A DNA stretch of 64,000 nt from Legionella nautarum (GTDB lineage: Bacteria; Pseudomonadota; Gammaproteobacteria; Legionellales; Legionellaceae), in contig NZ_LNYO01000013.1 of NCBI RefSeq assembly GCF_001467895.1, positions 662,686 through 726,685 on the forward strand, given 5' to 3'. Numbering within the stretch: the first letter of the stretch is position 1; each line of letters starts with the position of its first letter. The position numbers and the translations under genes are program-made. Below are positions 28,531-37,100 of the stretch, piece by piece. The notes beneath the pieces were generated by a model that saw nothing but the letters and a program-made list of their open reading frames with translations, ran no database searches and had not been told where the DNA came from.

Positions 28531-29712
28531 ATGACTACTGATATTTTTATCTGTTCTCCTGTTCGCACTGCCATTGGAACTTTTAATGGTACTTTGAAGA
28601 ATACCCCTGCACCACGATTAGGTGCAGTAGTTGTCAGTGAAACGCTCAAACGAGCAGGATTGACAGCTGATAAAGTACAAGCTGTAGTTATGGGCCATGT
28701 TGTACAAGCTGGGGCAGGCATGAACCCAGCTCGTCAAGCCGCGATTTATGGTGGCGTTCCTGTTAATGTTCCAGCCTATACAGTGAACCGAGTTTGTGGC
28801 TCTGGTGCACAAGCCGTTGTTTCAGCTTATCTCGAGATTGCGAGTGGTAATATTCAATGCGCAATTGCAGGTGGTATGGAAAACATGGATCTATGCCCTT
28901 ATCTTCTTCCTTCAGCGCGTTGGGGTTATCGCATGGGTGATGGTAAAACCAGTGACTCTATGCTACTCGATGGCTTACACGATGCATTCTCAGGGAATCA
29001 TTCCGGCTGGCATACTGAAGATCTTGCTGAAAAATATTCGATTTCTCGTGAAGAACAGGATGAGTGGGCTCTTCGTTCGCAACAACTTTTTTCTAAAGCA
29101 CAGGCAGAGGGCAAATTTGCTACCGAAATTACACCGGTAGAAATCACTTCTCGTAAAGGCATAGAGTTATTTCAGAAAGATGAACATAATCGTCCTGATA
29201 CAACGGCAGAAACTCTTGCTAAATTGAAACCCGCATTTCGCAAAGAGGGCACAATTACAGCAGGTAATGCACCAGGTTTGAATAGTGCTGCTGCTGCCAT
29301 GATTCTTGCCGATAAAGATTTTGTTTCTTCACATCATCTCCAACCCATGGCCCGCATTGTTGCTTATGGTATTGCTGCGGTCGAGCCAGGCATGTTTGGC
29401 ATTGGACCTGTACCCGCGGTGAAACAAGCTCTCGAACGCGCAAAATGGAAAATTCAAGATGTTCAACGAGTAGAAATTAATGAAGCCTTTGCTGCAATTG
29501 CTATCGCTGTGGCTAAGGAACTGAATTTAAATGAAAAGGTTGTCAACGTCGAAGGTGGGGCTATTGCTCATGGTCATCCAATCGGAGCTACTGGTGCTAT
29601 CTTAACCACAAGACTTATTCATTCTATGAAGCGTGATGGTTTAAAACGCGGGATTGTCACTTTGTGTATCGGAGGCGGACAAGGTATTGCCTTAGCGTTA
29701 GAAGCACTCTAG
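28531..29712 (+). CDS. Acetyl-CoA C-acetyltransferase (thiolase)
   Basis: A 393-aa biosynthetic-type thiolase that joins two acetyl-CoA units, first step of polyhydroxybutyrate or ketone-body metabolism. Acyl-enzyme cysteine in NRVCGSGAQAV, histidine in GGAIAHGHPIGATG, and second cysteine in TLCIGGGQG. The start at 28531 has AAGGA upstream and gives the normal N-terminus TDIFICSPVRTAIG; the open frame extends further upstream without family similarity. Single-gene unit closed by a strong hairpin. Legionella stores PHB, so a phbA role is plausible. Confidence 0.94.
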   Translation: MTTDIFICSPVRTAIGTFNGTLKNTPAPRLGAVVVSETLKRAGLTADKVQAVVMGHVVQAGAGMNPARQAAIYGGVPVNVPAYTVNRVCGSGAQAVVSAYLEIASGNIQCAIAGGMENMDLCPYLLPSARWGYRMGDGKTSDSMLLDGLHDAFSGNHSGWHTEDLAEKYSISREEQDEWALRSQQLFSKAQAEGKFATEITPVEITSRKGIELFQKDEHNRPDTTAETLAKLKPAFRKEGTITAGNAPGLNSAAAAMILADKDFVSSHHLQPMARIVAYGIAAVEPGMFGIGPVPAVKQALERAKWKIQDVQRVEINEAFAAIAIAVAKELNLNEKVVNVEGGAIAHGHPIGATGAILTTRLIHSMKRDGLKRGIVTLCIGGGQGIALALEAL

Positions 29713-29724
29713 CCACATACTAAT

Positions 29725-29767
29725 TAGCTGTCTCTTTAACTTCCATTGATAATTAAAGAGACAGCTA
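29725..29767 (+). terminator. Terminator after the thiolase gene
   Basis: Perfect 15-bp stem: TAGCTGTCTCTTTAA (29725-29739) and TTAAAGAGACAGCTA (29753-29767) with a 13-base loop, starting 13 bases after the stop. A T-rich run follows about 20 bases later. Confidence 0.75.
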
Positions 29768-30006
29768 TTAGCTGAAAATTCTCATTTTTTAATAACTACT
29801 ATGTATTGAAGATTAAAATAATACCGATTTTATTATTTTCGATAATTAAATAAAGAGAAATCAGCGGGTATTTGGTCAAAATAAAATCTTTTTGATTGAA
29901 AATAGATAACTGAATCAGCTAATGACTGATGAGTTTCTTTATAGTTAATGATTAATTAGATATTTACGGTTAAAATTGCAGCACTCTAATTAATAACTGA
30001 TCATCA

Positions 30007-30819
30007 ATGAAAAGAAAACGAGAAAACGAAACAATTTCAACTAACGAATCAACACAGTCTGATATTATAAAAGAACGTAAAGTTGAAGCGTCTGAGCGGG
30101 CTCAATTATCCGAAGTGGAAGCGAGAAATCGCGGTAGTAAGGATGCCGCTCTACAGGCACGCAAAGATTACGCGCAATTACAGGCAGAGGGTTGCACTCC
30201 AGTGACCGAAATAGAGAACGAATCTCCAGCTTATATGGAAACTTATCGGGAAACTTATGAAAAAGTTAAAACTCAGCTACTAGAAAGAGACAGTACTAAC
30301 CTAAATTCTACTGCGAATGCTTATTCTTTGACCCCTTATTTAACCAATACTATACCTCCTACTCCTCAACAGACAATGCCGAATAGTCTTCAGCAGAATG
30401 GGGTGTTTTATGTTCCTCAGATCATGTATCTAAATGCTTTACTTAATTTGTACTATACGAATTCCATAGTCTTAATGGAATTAGAAAAGCAGAGAATGGC
30501 AATTCAAATGGAAGAGGAAGCAATAGGCCAAATTGCAAATAAACTAATGGAAGAAATAAAAATAGAACAAATGGCGGATGACTTAAGAGCTCAGGTCGAA
30601 TCAGAAGTAAAGGATGGAAAGAAGATTTTTTCAGGATCTGATGAAATATCATGGGAAGAAGCCAAAACGCTGGAACGCGAACAAATTTTCCCTGAAGACA
30701 CTTCTGCAGGAATGGGTACAAATTGGTGCGACTTTTTCCAATCTATATCAACAGAAACAGTTTATCCTTCCGATATGCCAGCTCCCAACGGTACAAAGGA
30801 TACATTTCCAAATTTGTAA
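30007..30819 (+). CDS. Orphan protein, effector candidate
   Basis: A 270-aa protein without recognised domains. The first 15 residues are Lys/Arg/Glu-rich (MKRKRENETIS). The N-terminal half is charged and probably coiled coil; the middle is Pro/Asn/Thr-rich (TPYLTNTIPPTPQQTM), and a predicted amphipathic helix around residues 155-195 has ELEKQRMAIQMEEEAIGQIA. The C-terminal 80 residues are acidic. Upstream, GTTAATGAT, TA, ATTAGATAT (29944-29963) is a degenerate PmrA-like tandem with a TAAAAT seven bases later; the match is too weak to call. Confidence 0.6.
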   Translation: MKRKRENETISTNESTQSDIIKERKVEASERAQLSEVEARNRGSKDAALQARKDYAQLQAEGCTPVTEIENESPAYMETYRETYEKVKTQLLERDSTNLNSTANAYSLTPYLTNTIPPTPQQTMPNSLQQNGVFYVPQIMYLNALLNLYYTNSIVLMELEKQRMAIQMEEEAIGQIANKLMEEIKIEQMADDLRAQVESEVKDGKKIFSGSDEISWEEAKTLEREQIFPEDTSAGMGTNWCDFFQSISTETVYPSDMPAPNGTKDTFPNL

Positions 30820-30848
30820 CCTCTGTACCAACTAAAATTGTCATCCAC

Positions 30849-30905
30849 GAGAAGGCGAGGCCAAAAAACACTGTCCTCAATTGATGAATGGACTCAGGCC
30901 TTCTC
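30849..30905. terminator. Possible bidirectional hairpin between convergent genes
   Basis: Arms GAGAAGGC (30849-30856) and GCCTTCTC (30898-30905), perfect complements with a 41-base interior that itself holds GGCC/GGCC. It lies between the convergent genes ending at 30819 and 30926. Weak as an intrinsic terminator because there is no T-tract. Confidence 0.35.
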
Positions 30906-30925
30906 AGGAATAACAGAGTAAGCAA

Positions 30926-32902
30926 TTAACTGATTAGAGGATTTTTATACTGTTTTAAATAGCGCTTGGCGAATTGATAAGAAGCATAATCAGTAATATG
31001 GGCCACATCCCGAAATACCGGCACACCATTGATATCAGCCTTACAGTGACCATCTTTTGTACACTGTACTTTTCGCGGATCGATAATAATGAGCTGTGTA
31101 TATTTCTTTTGCATTTTTAAAAATAAATTATCAAGCCAAGAATCAGCATTGGTTTGTAAGTCAAAGTCGCATTGTTTAGGATCATATTTTTTCCGTTGTT
31201 TCACATGTTGGAAGAAACAATCACGCAAATTGTCAGTTGTTGAAGCGGTCGCCTTGATTAATACAGGTGTGGCTCCTGAATCAGTGATAAGCTGCAAAGC
31301 CTTTTCTAATGCAATTTTAATACGCTTTTTGGTCAACGCGACGGTACGTTCGTCATTTAATTGATTAATCACATTAACGCCTAAATAACCATTCCAAGAC
31401 TGACCTATGATGACATAATGATAATGATTGGTTTTAATCATCTCGTAATAGCGCTGAGTTTCGTCGTAGCATTCTTGATAAATCCTATTTCTATAAGTAG
31501 ACCAATCGTAAAGATAAATTCCCGGTAGGGCGAGGCAGCCAGGTGTTGCTTGCGCAAGAATGGATATATTCGCTTCTTTAGCGAGAGTATCCATGAAGCG
31601 CCAAGAATGATTTGAAAACGAATCTCCAATCATAAGACTGGCTTTGCTATCAGCATTTTTTGCCCCAAAAGTACAGCGACTCTTAATATCAACGCTATTT
31701 CTACCCATGCATTTTTCTCTTTGACTGACGTCGTATTGCTTTAATTGTTCAAAAACTTTCACTACATCATTATTAAAGCGATGAGGAAAGCCGGCATTGT
31801 TTAGAATTAAATAACCATCTAAATGAGCGAGGCCAATTGGTAAAAGCAATAAGAGACCCAAAGTATAGACAAAGCGGAATTGATAAAATTTACGTGCCGG
31901 TTTTTCAATAAAGCACCAAGAAAGGTAGCCTAGAACTAAACTTGCACAAAGTGCAGCGGCGATTATTGAAGTGTTTTCTTCGATTCCCAGATAGCGAATA
32001 AACGCAAAAATGGGCCAATGCCAAATATAAAGCGAATAAGAAATTAACCCAATGAAAACAAAAGGTTTTGTTGACAGCAATTGATTAATAAATGGTTTAG
32101 GTTGATGCCCGCCAACTGCAATTAATAAACCAGTCGCGACACATAAAATAAGCGCATAATAATTGGGAAAACCTTGGCTGATATTGCTGCGGGTGGCGAT
32201 ATAGACTAAAGCCAGAAGGGCAAGAGCGCCAATGATATTCAAAACGATACTCGGTAAAGAAAAGCGTCTTGGAGTAAGAGCAACAGAAGCACCGACCAAA
32301 AATTCAAAAATACGACTTAAAAATTGATAGTAAGTCTTGTCGGGATAATTGGCTGAAAAATACAGGGCCAGGCCGAAAAAGAGCAGGGTGAATAAATAAA
32401 TAAGCTTGTTAATATGCTGTTTAGGGGCGAATTGATTCAATAAGTAGATGGCAACAGGCAAAATTAGGTAGCATTGCCACTCAATCGATAAAGACCAGGT
32501 ATGCAAGAGGGGGAATTGATTTGAGTCCGCTGCAAAATAACCAGTTGTAACACGCGCAAAATAACTGTTTGAGGTAAAAATTGAGGTTTTCCGGGCACTT
32601 TTGGCGTATTGCACCAAATCATCAGGCAAATAAAAAATCAAGGCGCAAAGAGTAACCACCACAAGTAAACAAATAAATACCGGCTGTAAACGCCATAATC
32701 GGCGACTATAAAAATCAAGGAAAGAAAAATTCTGATTCTGAATAGACTGATGGATGATACTTGTAATCAAAAAGCCCGAAATCACAAAAAAAAGGTCAAC
32801 ACCGATAAACCCAGAGGGAAAAAGCTTCAGGCCACTGTGAAATAATAAAACAAATAGGATCGCAATTGCTCTTAAGCCATCCACGTCTGGACGATAGGTC
32901 AT
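30926..32902 (-). CDS. Acyltransferase-3 / SGNH-hydrolase fusion (OafA-like)
   Basis: A ~658-aa protein. The N-terminal ~360 residues are a ten-helix acyltransferase-3 domain: YRPDVDGLRAIAILFVLLFH with the catalytic-site Arg/His, FIGVDLFFVISGFLIT, and LHTWSLSIEWQCYL. The C-terminal part is an SGNH/GDSL domain: SLMIGDSFSNHSWR with the serine, and DVAHITDYASYQF with the Asp/His pair. Relatives O-acetylate lipopolysaccharide or peptidoglycan. The ATG at 32902 is preferred; a TTG at 32908 is also in frame. Single-gene unit. Confidence 0.9.
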   Translation of the reverse strand: MTYRPDVDGLRAIAILFVLLFHSGLKLFPSGFIGVDLFFVISGFLITSIIHQSIQNQNFSFLDFYSRRLWRLQPVFICLLVVVTLCALIFYLPDDLVQYAKSARKTSIFTSNSYFARVTTGYFAADSNQFPLLHTWSLSIEWQCYLILPVAIYLLNQFAPKQHINKLIYLFTLLFFGLALYFSANYPDKTYYQFLSRIFEFLVGASVALTPRRFSLPSIVLNIIGALALLALVYIATRSNISQGFPNYYALILCVATGLLIAVGGHQPKPFINQLLSTKPFVFIGLISYSLYIWHWPIFAFIRYLGIEENTSIIAAALCASLVLGYLSWCFIEKPARKFYQFRFVYTLGLLLLLPIGLAHLDGYLILNNAGFPHRFNNDVVKVFEQLKQYDVSQREKCMGRNSVDIKSRCTFGAKNADSKASLMIGDSFSNHSWRFMDTLAKEANISILAQATPGCLALPGIYLYDWSTYRNRIYQECYDETQRYYEMIKTNHYHYVIIGQSWNGYLGVNVINQLNDERTVALTKKRIKIALEKALQLITDSGATPVLIKATASTTDNLRDCFFQHVKQRKKYDPKQCDFDLQTNADSWLDNLFLKMQKKYTQLIIIDPRKVQCTKDGHCKADINGVPVFRDVAHITDYASYQFAKRYLKQYKNPLIS

Positions 32903-33033
32903 CCTCAAAGATTTCCTTTTATTAGAAGTTGTGCATTTATATCATAATTTTTTTTTTGCTAGAAGATTTGGGAAAGATCAATGGACAATTTCTATTTACA
33001 CAAAAACTAAAAAACTAAGGGTTCAGACAAATA

Positions 33034-33053
33034 GTTAATATTTTCTTAATATT
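33034..33053 (+). promoter_or_regulatory. PmrA-type box of the 33.1-kb gene
   Basis: GTTAATATT (33034-33042), TT, CTTAATATT (33045-33053) matches the Legionella PmrA element (two cTTAATatT repeats separated by two bases) at 17 of 18 positions. A -10-like TAAGAT follows at 33061-33066, seven bases after the box. The ATG of the next gene is 41 bases downstream. In L. pneumophila PmrA activates many Dot/Icm effector genes. Confidence 0.8.
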
Positions 33054-33094
33054 AACTCAGTAAGATCAAGCTAATATTATTTATTTTTTACTCT

Positions 33095-34561
33095 ATGACA
33101 AAAGAAGCAAATGAAAAAAAGAAACTTTCAAAACAAGAAAAAAAACTAGAAAGCTATCATAAAAAGTTAGTCAGTTATATTCGGAAAAAAGAACGTCTTA
33201 CTCGCGACAATCTTGTTTCTTTCGAAAAAAGAACTTCTTTTGTTGGTTTTATTACCGCATTTTACCCTATTATTCGACTTAGGGACGTAATGCAAAATTA
33301 TGCTGAAAAAAAAGGAGTACTTTATAAGTTATTTCATTTTTTTAGCGCTGATTATCAAGCCGGAGAAAAGGTTGTTTTTCCGAGTCTAAGAAATTTTTTT
33401 GGGGCCTTATTTAAAAATTTTATAACAAATCGATCTAATAAAGAAAATTTAATTATTCGTCAGAATAATATCGGCTATGCACAAGAGTTATTGGCCCAAC
33501 TTGATGCAAAAATTTATGGCGAACCTGAGTTAGACATTGATATTAATCAAGAAATTTATGAACAATTAAAAATTAAGAAAGCACGAAAAGAATTTGATTC
33601 TTATTACTATTTGTTAAAAGAAATCTTTGCTAAGACCGATCAACAGGTGACAAAAAGAAGTCTTAATGAGCTTAGAGAAAAATCAACTTATCTGGATAAC
33701 CGTTCTGCAGAACCTGTTAAAAAGGGTTTGTATAGGGGAAACTACCATAGTTCTGCGATGATTCAGGTAAAATTATCAGAGTCAGAAGGCGACTTGTGTC
33801 TTTTACCTGTTGCTCCTTTTTCTCATCCTTATATTGACGAGCAAATTCATTTAGCGAGAGTTCTACGCTGGGGTGATCAATGCATGCATATGGTTATATC
33901 AGTAGAAAAATATCAGGAATACTCTATTAAGGGTGTTGAAGAAAAATCAAAGAGATTAGTTGGAAAAGATAATGAATTATTAGCCGATGGCTGGTATCAA
34001 TTTGTAATTATTCATGACCCACAAACCGGTCAACTCTTTATTCGCTATTACCCTTGCGGAGAAAAAAGAGACGGGGTACCTTTTATAAAACAAAATCCTA
34101 CAAAAAGTGAAGAAGCGGTTGATGATGAAGGGTATTTGATTCAACATCCTGAAAGTTTTTCATTAAAATATGAAAAATACATCGCTCATAGTGAATTAGC
34201 GGGTGGGTTACCAGTAAACGCAGCCGGCGCTTTTATGATAAAAAATGGCAAACTCAGAGTGATTGAAGATAGTTCAGGTCATTATGCGCGAAAGAATAGG
34301 GATGAGGACCCGCATCGTTCGTTAAAATTTTGCTTTGATTTATTTAGTCATTTAGGTGCTGACCTGGAAGATACCGTTTTAGAGCGTTGGGAACCCTATC
34401 ACGGTATCGATAAACTTCTTAAAAAGGGTGCCGCTGTATTAACTCAATTTTTCGAATTACCCTCATTAAAAAAAGAAGGGATCTCGGCCCAACTCGCTGA
34501 ATTAAGGGCCACCGAACCTGAGCATGAAAGCCCTATTCAAAAGTTAGTCAAGTTAAGTTAA
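33095..34561 (+). CDS. Orphan protein under a PmrA-type box, strong effector candidate
   Basis: A 488-aa protein with a Lys/Glu-rich coiled-coil N-terminus and no signal peptide. The C-terminal half has a compact motif, residues about 365-400: HSELAGGLPVNAAGAF, NGKLRVIEDSSGHY. The shape 'H-x5-G-x-PV-x2-AG ... NGK ... SGHY' recurs in toxin- and effector-type proteins, but I cannot name the family safely. The last 20 residues contain TEPEHESPIQKL, an E-rich tail typical of Dot/Icm substrates. No Shine-Dalgarno is visible. Promoter, tail and isolation all favour an effector; the biochemical activity is unknown. Confidence 0.7.
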   Translation: MTKEANEKKKLSKQEKKLESYHKKLVSYIRKKERLTRDNLVSFEKRTSFVGFITAFYPIIRLRDVMQNYAEKKGVLYKLFHFFSADYQAGEKVVFPSLRNFFGALFKNFITNRSNKENLIIRQNNIGYAQELLAQLDAKIYGEPELDIDINQEIYEQLKIKKARKEFDSYYYLLKEIFAKTDQQVTKRSLNELREKSTYLDNRSAEPVKKGLYRGNYHSSAMIQVKLSESEGDLCLLPVAPFSHPYIDEQIHLARVLRWGDQCMHMVISVEKYQEYSIKGVEEKSKRLVGKDNELLADGWYQFVIIHDPQTGQLFIRYYPCGEKRDGVPFIKQNPTKSEEAVDDEGYLIQHPESFSLKYEKYIAHSELAGGLPVNAAGAFMIKNGKLRVIEDSSGHYARKNRDEDPHRSLKFCFDLFSHLGADLEDTVLERWEPYHGIDKLLKKGAAVLTQFFELPSLKKEGISAQLAELRATEPEHESPIQKLVKLS

Positions 34562-34562
34562 G

Positions 34563-35615
34563 TTAATCCTTTAAGGTTAAAGCCAAATCCCAGCGCTTGC
34601 CATCCACGGTATAGAGTTGCAGGGTATAATTTGCTGGCAACAATTGCAGTGGATTTACCGGTGCTAGGGAAATTTCCGCTTTAGCACTTTCAGGCGCAAT
34701 TAATCCATACATACCCACGCCAACTTTATTATATTGATAACTATTCTGAATAGTCGCTGTGTCTAATTGGTGTAGTTGCGTGGCTGACCAAGTCTCAACG
34801 ATATTTTTAGTAGCATCCAATAATTCTATACGTACAATATAATTAGGAACCGCACTTGGCCCTGCATCAACATTGAGTTTAAATTTCACAGCTCCCTTGC
34901 TGTCTAATTGCCCGTCACTTAAACTGAGATGAAAAACATCGGCGCTTACCGGACCTGCGCGATAACGTGACCAAACAGCTCCACGATAATAATCATAGGT
35001 TCCCACTGTAAAAATAAGGGTAACGATAAAAAATAAAATAGCGGTTCGCCACAGGGTTGTGAGTTTCCAAGGCCCACTATTAAAAAGCAAAAACCAAGAC
35101 TTGTGAACCAAGCCAGGATAACGTTTCATCAACCACCCATCGATTGAATAAACGGGGCTGCCTGCCAAGAACAAGGTCAGACCCATTGATAGATTAGAAA
35201 CAGCCATGGTCCATTCATCCAGACAAGTACTTCCTTGCCAACCAAACAGAAGCATTAAAACAAAACTAATCATGACCGTGAATATCGCTGCCGTACGGGT
35301 AAAAAAACCAAAAATAAGCGCCAAGCCACTGAGAAGTTCTATTAAACTGAAAACAATGATTGCGAAATACAGAAAAACAAAATGATGTAATAGATAACTA
35401 ACCACAGGAGTTAAATCAAATAGAGCCCCTGGCATAGCACTTTGAATTTTATTCGCCATCCATTGCGAAGCATAGGGATCAAGCTTATGTGGGTCGTAAA
35501 TGAATCGCCGTGAGCCCCCACCCCAAAAAATCCACCCTTGAACAAATCGAATAGAAAGAATAATCCAGCCAATAATTCGCCAGTCTAAATGATCTAACTT
35601 CCATGTGTTGTACAT
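34563..35615 (-). CDS. DoxD/DoxA-like thiosulfate:quinone oxidoreductase membrane protein
   Basis: A ~350-aa fusion. The N-terminal ~190 residues are a DoxD/DoxX-type four-helix membrane domain (SIRFVQGWIFWGGGSRRFIY, ELLSGLALIFGFFTRTAA). The C-terminal ~150 residues are a DoxA-like periplasmic domain (YNKVGVGMYGLIAPESAKAE). In archaea DoxDA oxidises thiosulfate and feeds the quinone pool; in heterotrophs the role is unclear. Start chosen at 35615 with AGAGG upstream; the frame is open to 35648. Stop codon is one base from the convergent gene's stop. Confidence 0.85.
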   Translation of the reverse strand: MYNTWKLDHLDWRIIGWIILSIRFVQGWIFWGGGSRRFIYDPHKLDPYASQWMANKIQSAMPGALFDLTPVVSYLLHHFVFLYFAIIVFSLIELLSGLALIFGFFTRTAAIFTVMISFVLMLLFGWQGSTCLDEWTMAVSNLSMGLTLFLAGSPVYSIDGWLMKRYPGLVHKSWFLLFNSGPWKLTTLWRTAILFFIVTLIFTVGTYDYYRGAVWSRYRAGPVSADVFHLSLSDGQLDSKGAVKFKLNVDAGPSAVPNYIVRIELLDATKNIVETWSATQLHQLDTATIQNSYQYNKVGVGMYGLIAPESAKAEISLAPVNPLQLLPANYTLQLYTVDGKRWDLALTLKD

Positions 35616-35715
35616 AATTCCTCTATTTTTATAGTGAATAAGGAACAAACTTGTTGCTTAACTTTGACAAAAAATAAAACCAACGACAAGCTACTCAAAA
35701 ATTACTCATCGATGA

Positions 35716-35892
35716 TTCATTCTGCCAATCGTTCAAATCCCTAGCTTATCAATTGGTACTGGCTATCCTAGCATAACTGGAAGACTTAAGCGTATAGATG
35801 GTGGCTATGTGAAACTTAACAAAGCCGCCCTGTTTGGCGACTACTATCGAAGAAGAGGGGAGCCAATAGAACTGCGAGAAATGGTTCATTGA
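35716..35892 (+). pseudogene. 3' remnant of an unidentified coding sequence
   Basis: A frame open for 58 codons after an in-frame TGA, with no ATG near its start, ending in TGA. It reads IGTGYPSITGRLKRIDGGYV then KLNKAALFGDYYRRRGEPIE. Codon choice (GGC, GCC, CTG, GAG) and amino-acid composition look genuinely coding, unlike the surrounding A/T-rich DNA. It is best explained as the tail of a gene that lost its 5' part. Family not recognised. Confidence 0.5.
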
Positions 35893-35966
35893 TTTTTGTG
35901 TATGTTTTCTTATATATCTATAATTAACAGGTTGTATTTATTTAATTTATTATTTAAGGGATTAAA

Positions 35967-36041
35967 ATGAGCCAAAAACTTGCTGTGATTATTGGGTTAT
36001 TAGTCATTCTTGCTCTGTTATATCTCGTATCACCTAGCTAA
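35967..36041 (+). CDS. 24-aa single-span membrane peptide
   Basis: ATG with AAGGG about seven bases upstream. The product is MSQKLAVIIGLLVILA then LLYLVSPS: almost wholly one transmembrane helix. It ends 48 bases before ku on the same strand. Such very small membrane proteins are usually missed by gene callers. Function unknown. Confidence 0.6.
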   Translation: MSQKLAVIIGLLVILALLYLVSPS

Positions 36042-36089
36042 AAACGGTTAGCCTATACTTAAAATAAGTTTATTTTATAAAGAGGCAGT

Positions 36090-36920
36090 ATGAGAGCCAT
36101 ATGGAAGGGTGATATTTCTTTTGGATTAGTAACTATTCCTATACAAATTATACCTGTCGAAGAGAAAAATGAGTTGCATTTTCACTTATTAGATTCTCGT
36201 GATAATGCACGAGTTCATTATAAACGAGTAAATAGCAAGACCGATAAAGAAGTCCCTTGGGAAAAGATTGTCAAAGGCTATGAATATGATAAGGGAAATT
36301 ATATTGTCATAGACGAGAGGGCTTTTGAAAATGCCAGCCCCGAATTATATAAATCGATTGATATTGAAGAATTCGTTGATCTAAATGAAATCGATAATTT
36401 ATATTTTGATAAACCTTACTATGTAATCCCTGATTCAAAGAATCAAAAAGCTTATGTTCTTTTGAGAGAAGCGCTTAGAAAAACAGGCAAAGTAGGGGTT
36501 GCTAAAGTCATTATTCGCACTAAAGAATATTTAAGTTTTGTAATGGCCCATGATAATTCTTTAGTGCTTTATCTCCTACATTTTGATGAAGATCTTCGTA
36601 AGGAAGATGATTTAAAATTACCTGATGAATCACTCAAAAATTATAAAATCTCTGATCGTGAAATGAAAATGGCGGTTAATCTTATTAAGGATTTAAGCGG
36701 AAAATGGGAACCTGAAAAATATCACGATGAATACCGTGAAGCAATGACCAAATGGCTTGATCAAAAAACAGCTGAAATTGAAAAACAAACAGCTAGGAAA
36801 AAACCGGCTAACCGACGCACTCCTGATGATGTAGTCGATTTTATTAGTTTATTGAAAAAAAGCATGGGCAAAAAAGGGAAAAAATCTGCAGCAAACTCGG
36901 GCAAATCAGCTTCTCGTTAG
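36090..36920 (+). CDS. ku: Ku, bacterial end-joining protein
   Basis: A 276-aa prokaryotic Ku homodimer subunit that binds DNA double-strand ends. Family segments: MRAIWKGDISFGLVTIPIQI, HYKRVNSKTDKEVPWEKIVK, GYEYDKGNYIVIDE and YFDKPYYVIPD. The C-terminal ~40 residues are Lys-rich (KKSMGKKGKKSAAN), the usual DNA-sliding tail. Ku normally acts with the ligase LigD; no LigD is in this window, so the partner must be elsewhere. Confidence 0.96.
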   Translation: MRAIWKGDISFGLVTIPIQIIPVEEKNELHFHLLDSRDNARVHYKRVNSKTDKEVPWEKIVKGYEYDKGNYIVIDERAFENASPELYKSIDIEEFVDLNEIDNLYFDKPYYVIPDSKNQKAYVLLREALRKTGKVGVAKVIIRTKEYLSFVMAHDNSLVLYLLHFDEDLRKEDDLKLPDESLKNYKISDREMKMAVNLIKDLSGKWEPEKYHDEYREAMTKWLDQKTAEIEKQTARKKPANRRTPDDVVDFISLLKKSMGKKGKKSAANSGKSASR

Positions 36921-37100
36921 AATCTTATGGTTTAGAGGACATATATCGACTAATTCAGCTAATTCCTTGAAAGATCCTCACCTTTTTTGAGAGTGTCTAG
37001 GCCAAGAGGCATGCATTCCTCCTATTAATTCTTCACCTTCTGTGAGATGTTATTCCTATGCTTTGTGTATAAGATGCCTCAGGGCCTTGACTTCATCAAT

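Larger units (their letters stand above)
35649..36089. other. Gap with a coding remnant and a 24-codon ORF
   Basis: About 440 bases between divergent genes. It holds the decayed reading frame at 35716-35892 and the small membrane ORF at 35967-36041, both listed separately. An A/T-rich stretch before 36090 probably carries the ku promoter; no motif could be read with confidence. Confidence 0.6.

Noticed and set aside
29944-29976. PmrA-like tandem upstream of the 30.0-kb orphan
   Set aside because: Only the first half-site fits (6 of 9); the second (ATTAGATAT) has too many mismatches even though the distance to a TAAAAT hexamer is right.
37005-37060. Minus-strand ATG with a strong GGAGG (17-codon frame MPLGLDTLKKGEDLSRN)
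   Set aside because: Too short and without further support; may be a relic but cannot be told from chance.
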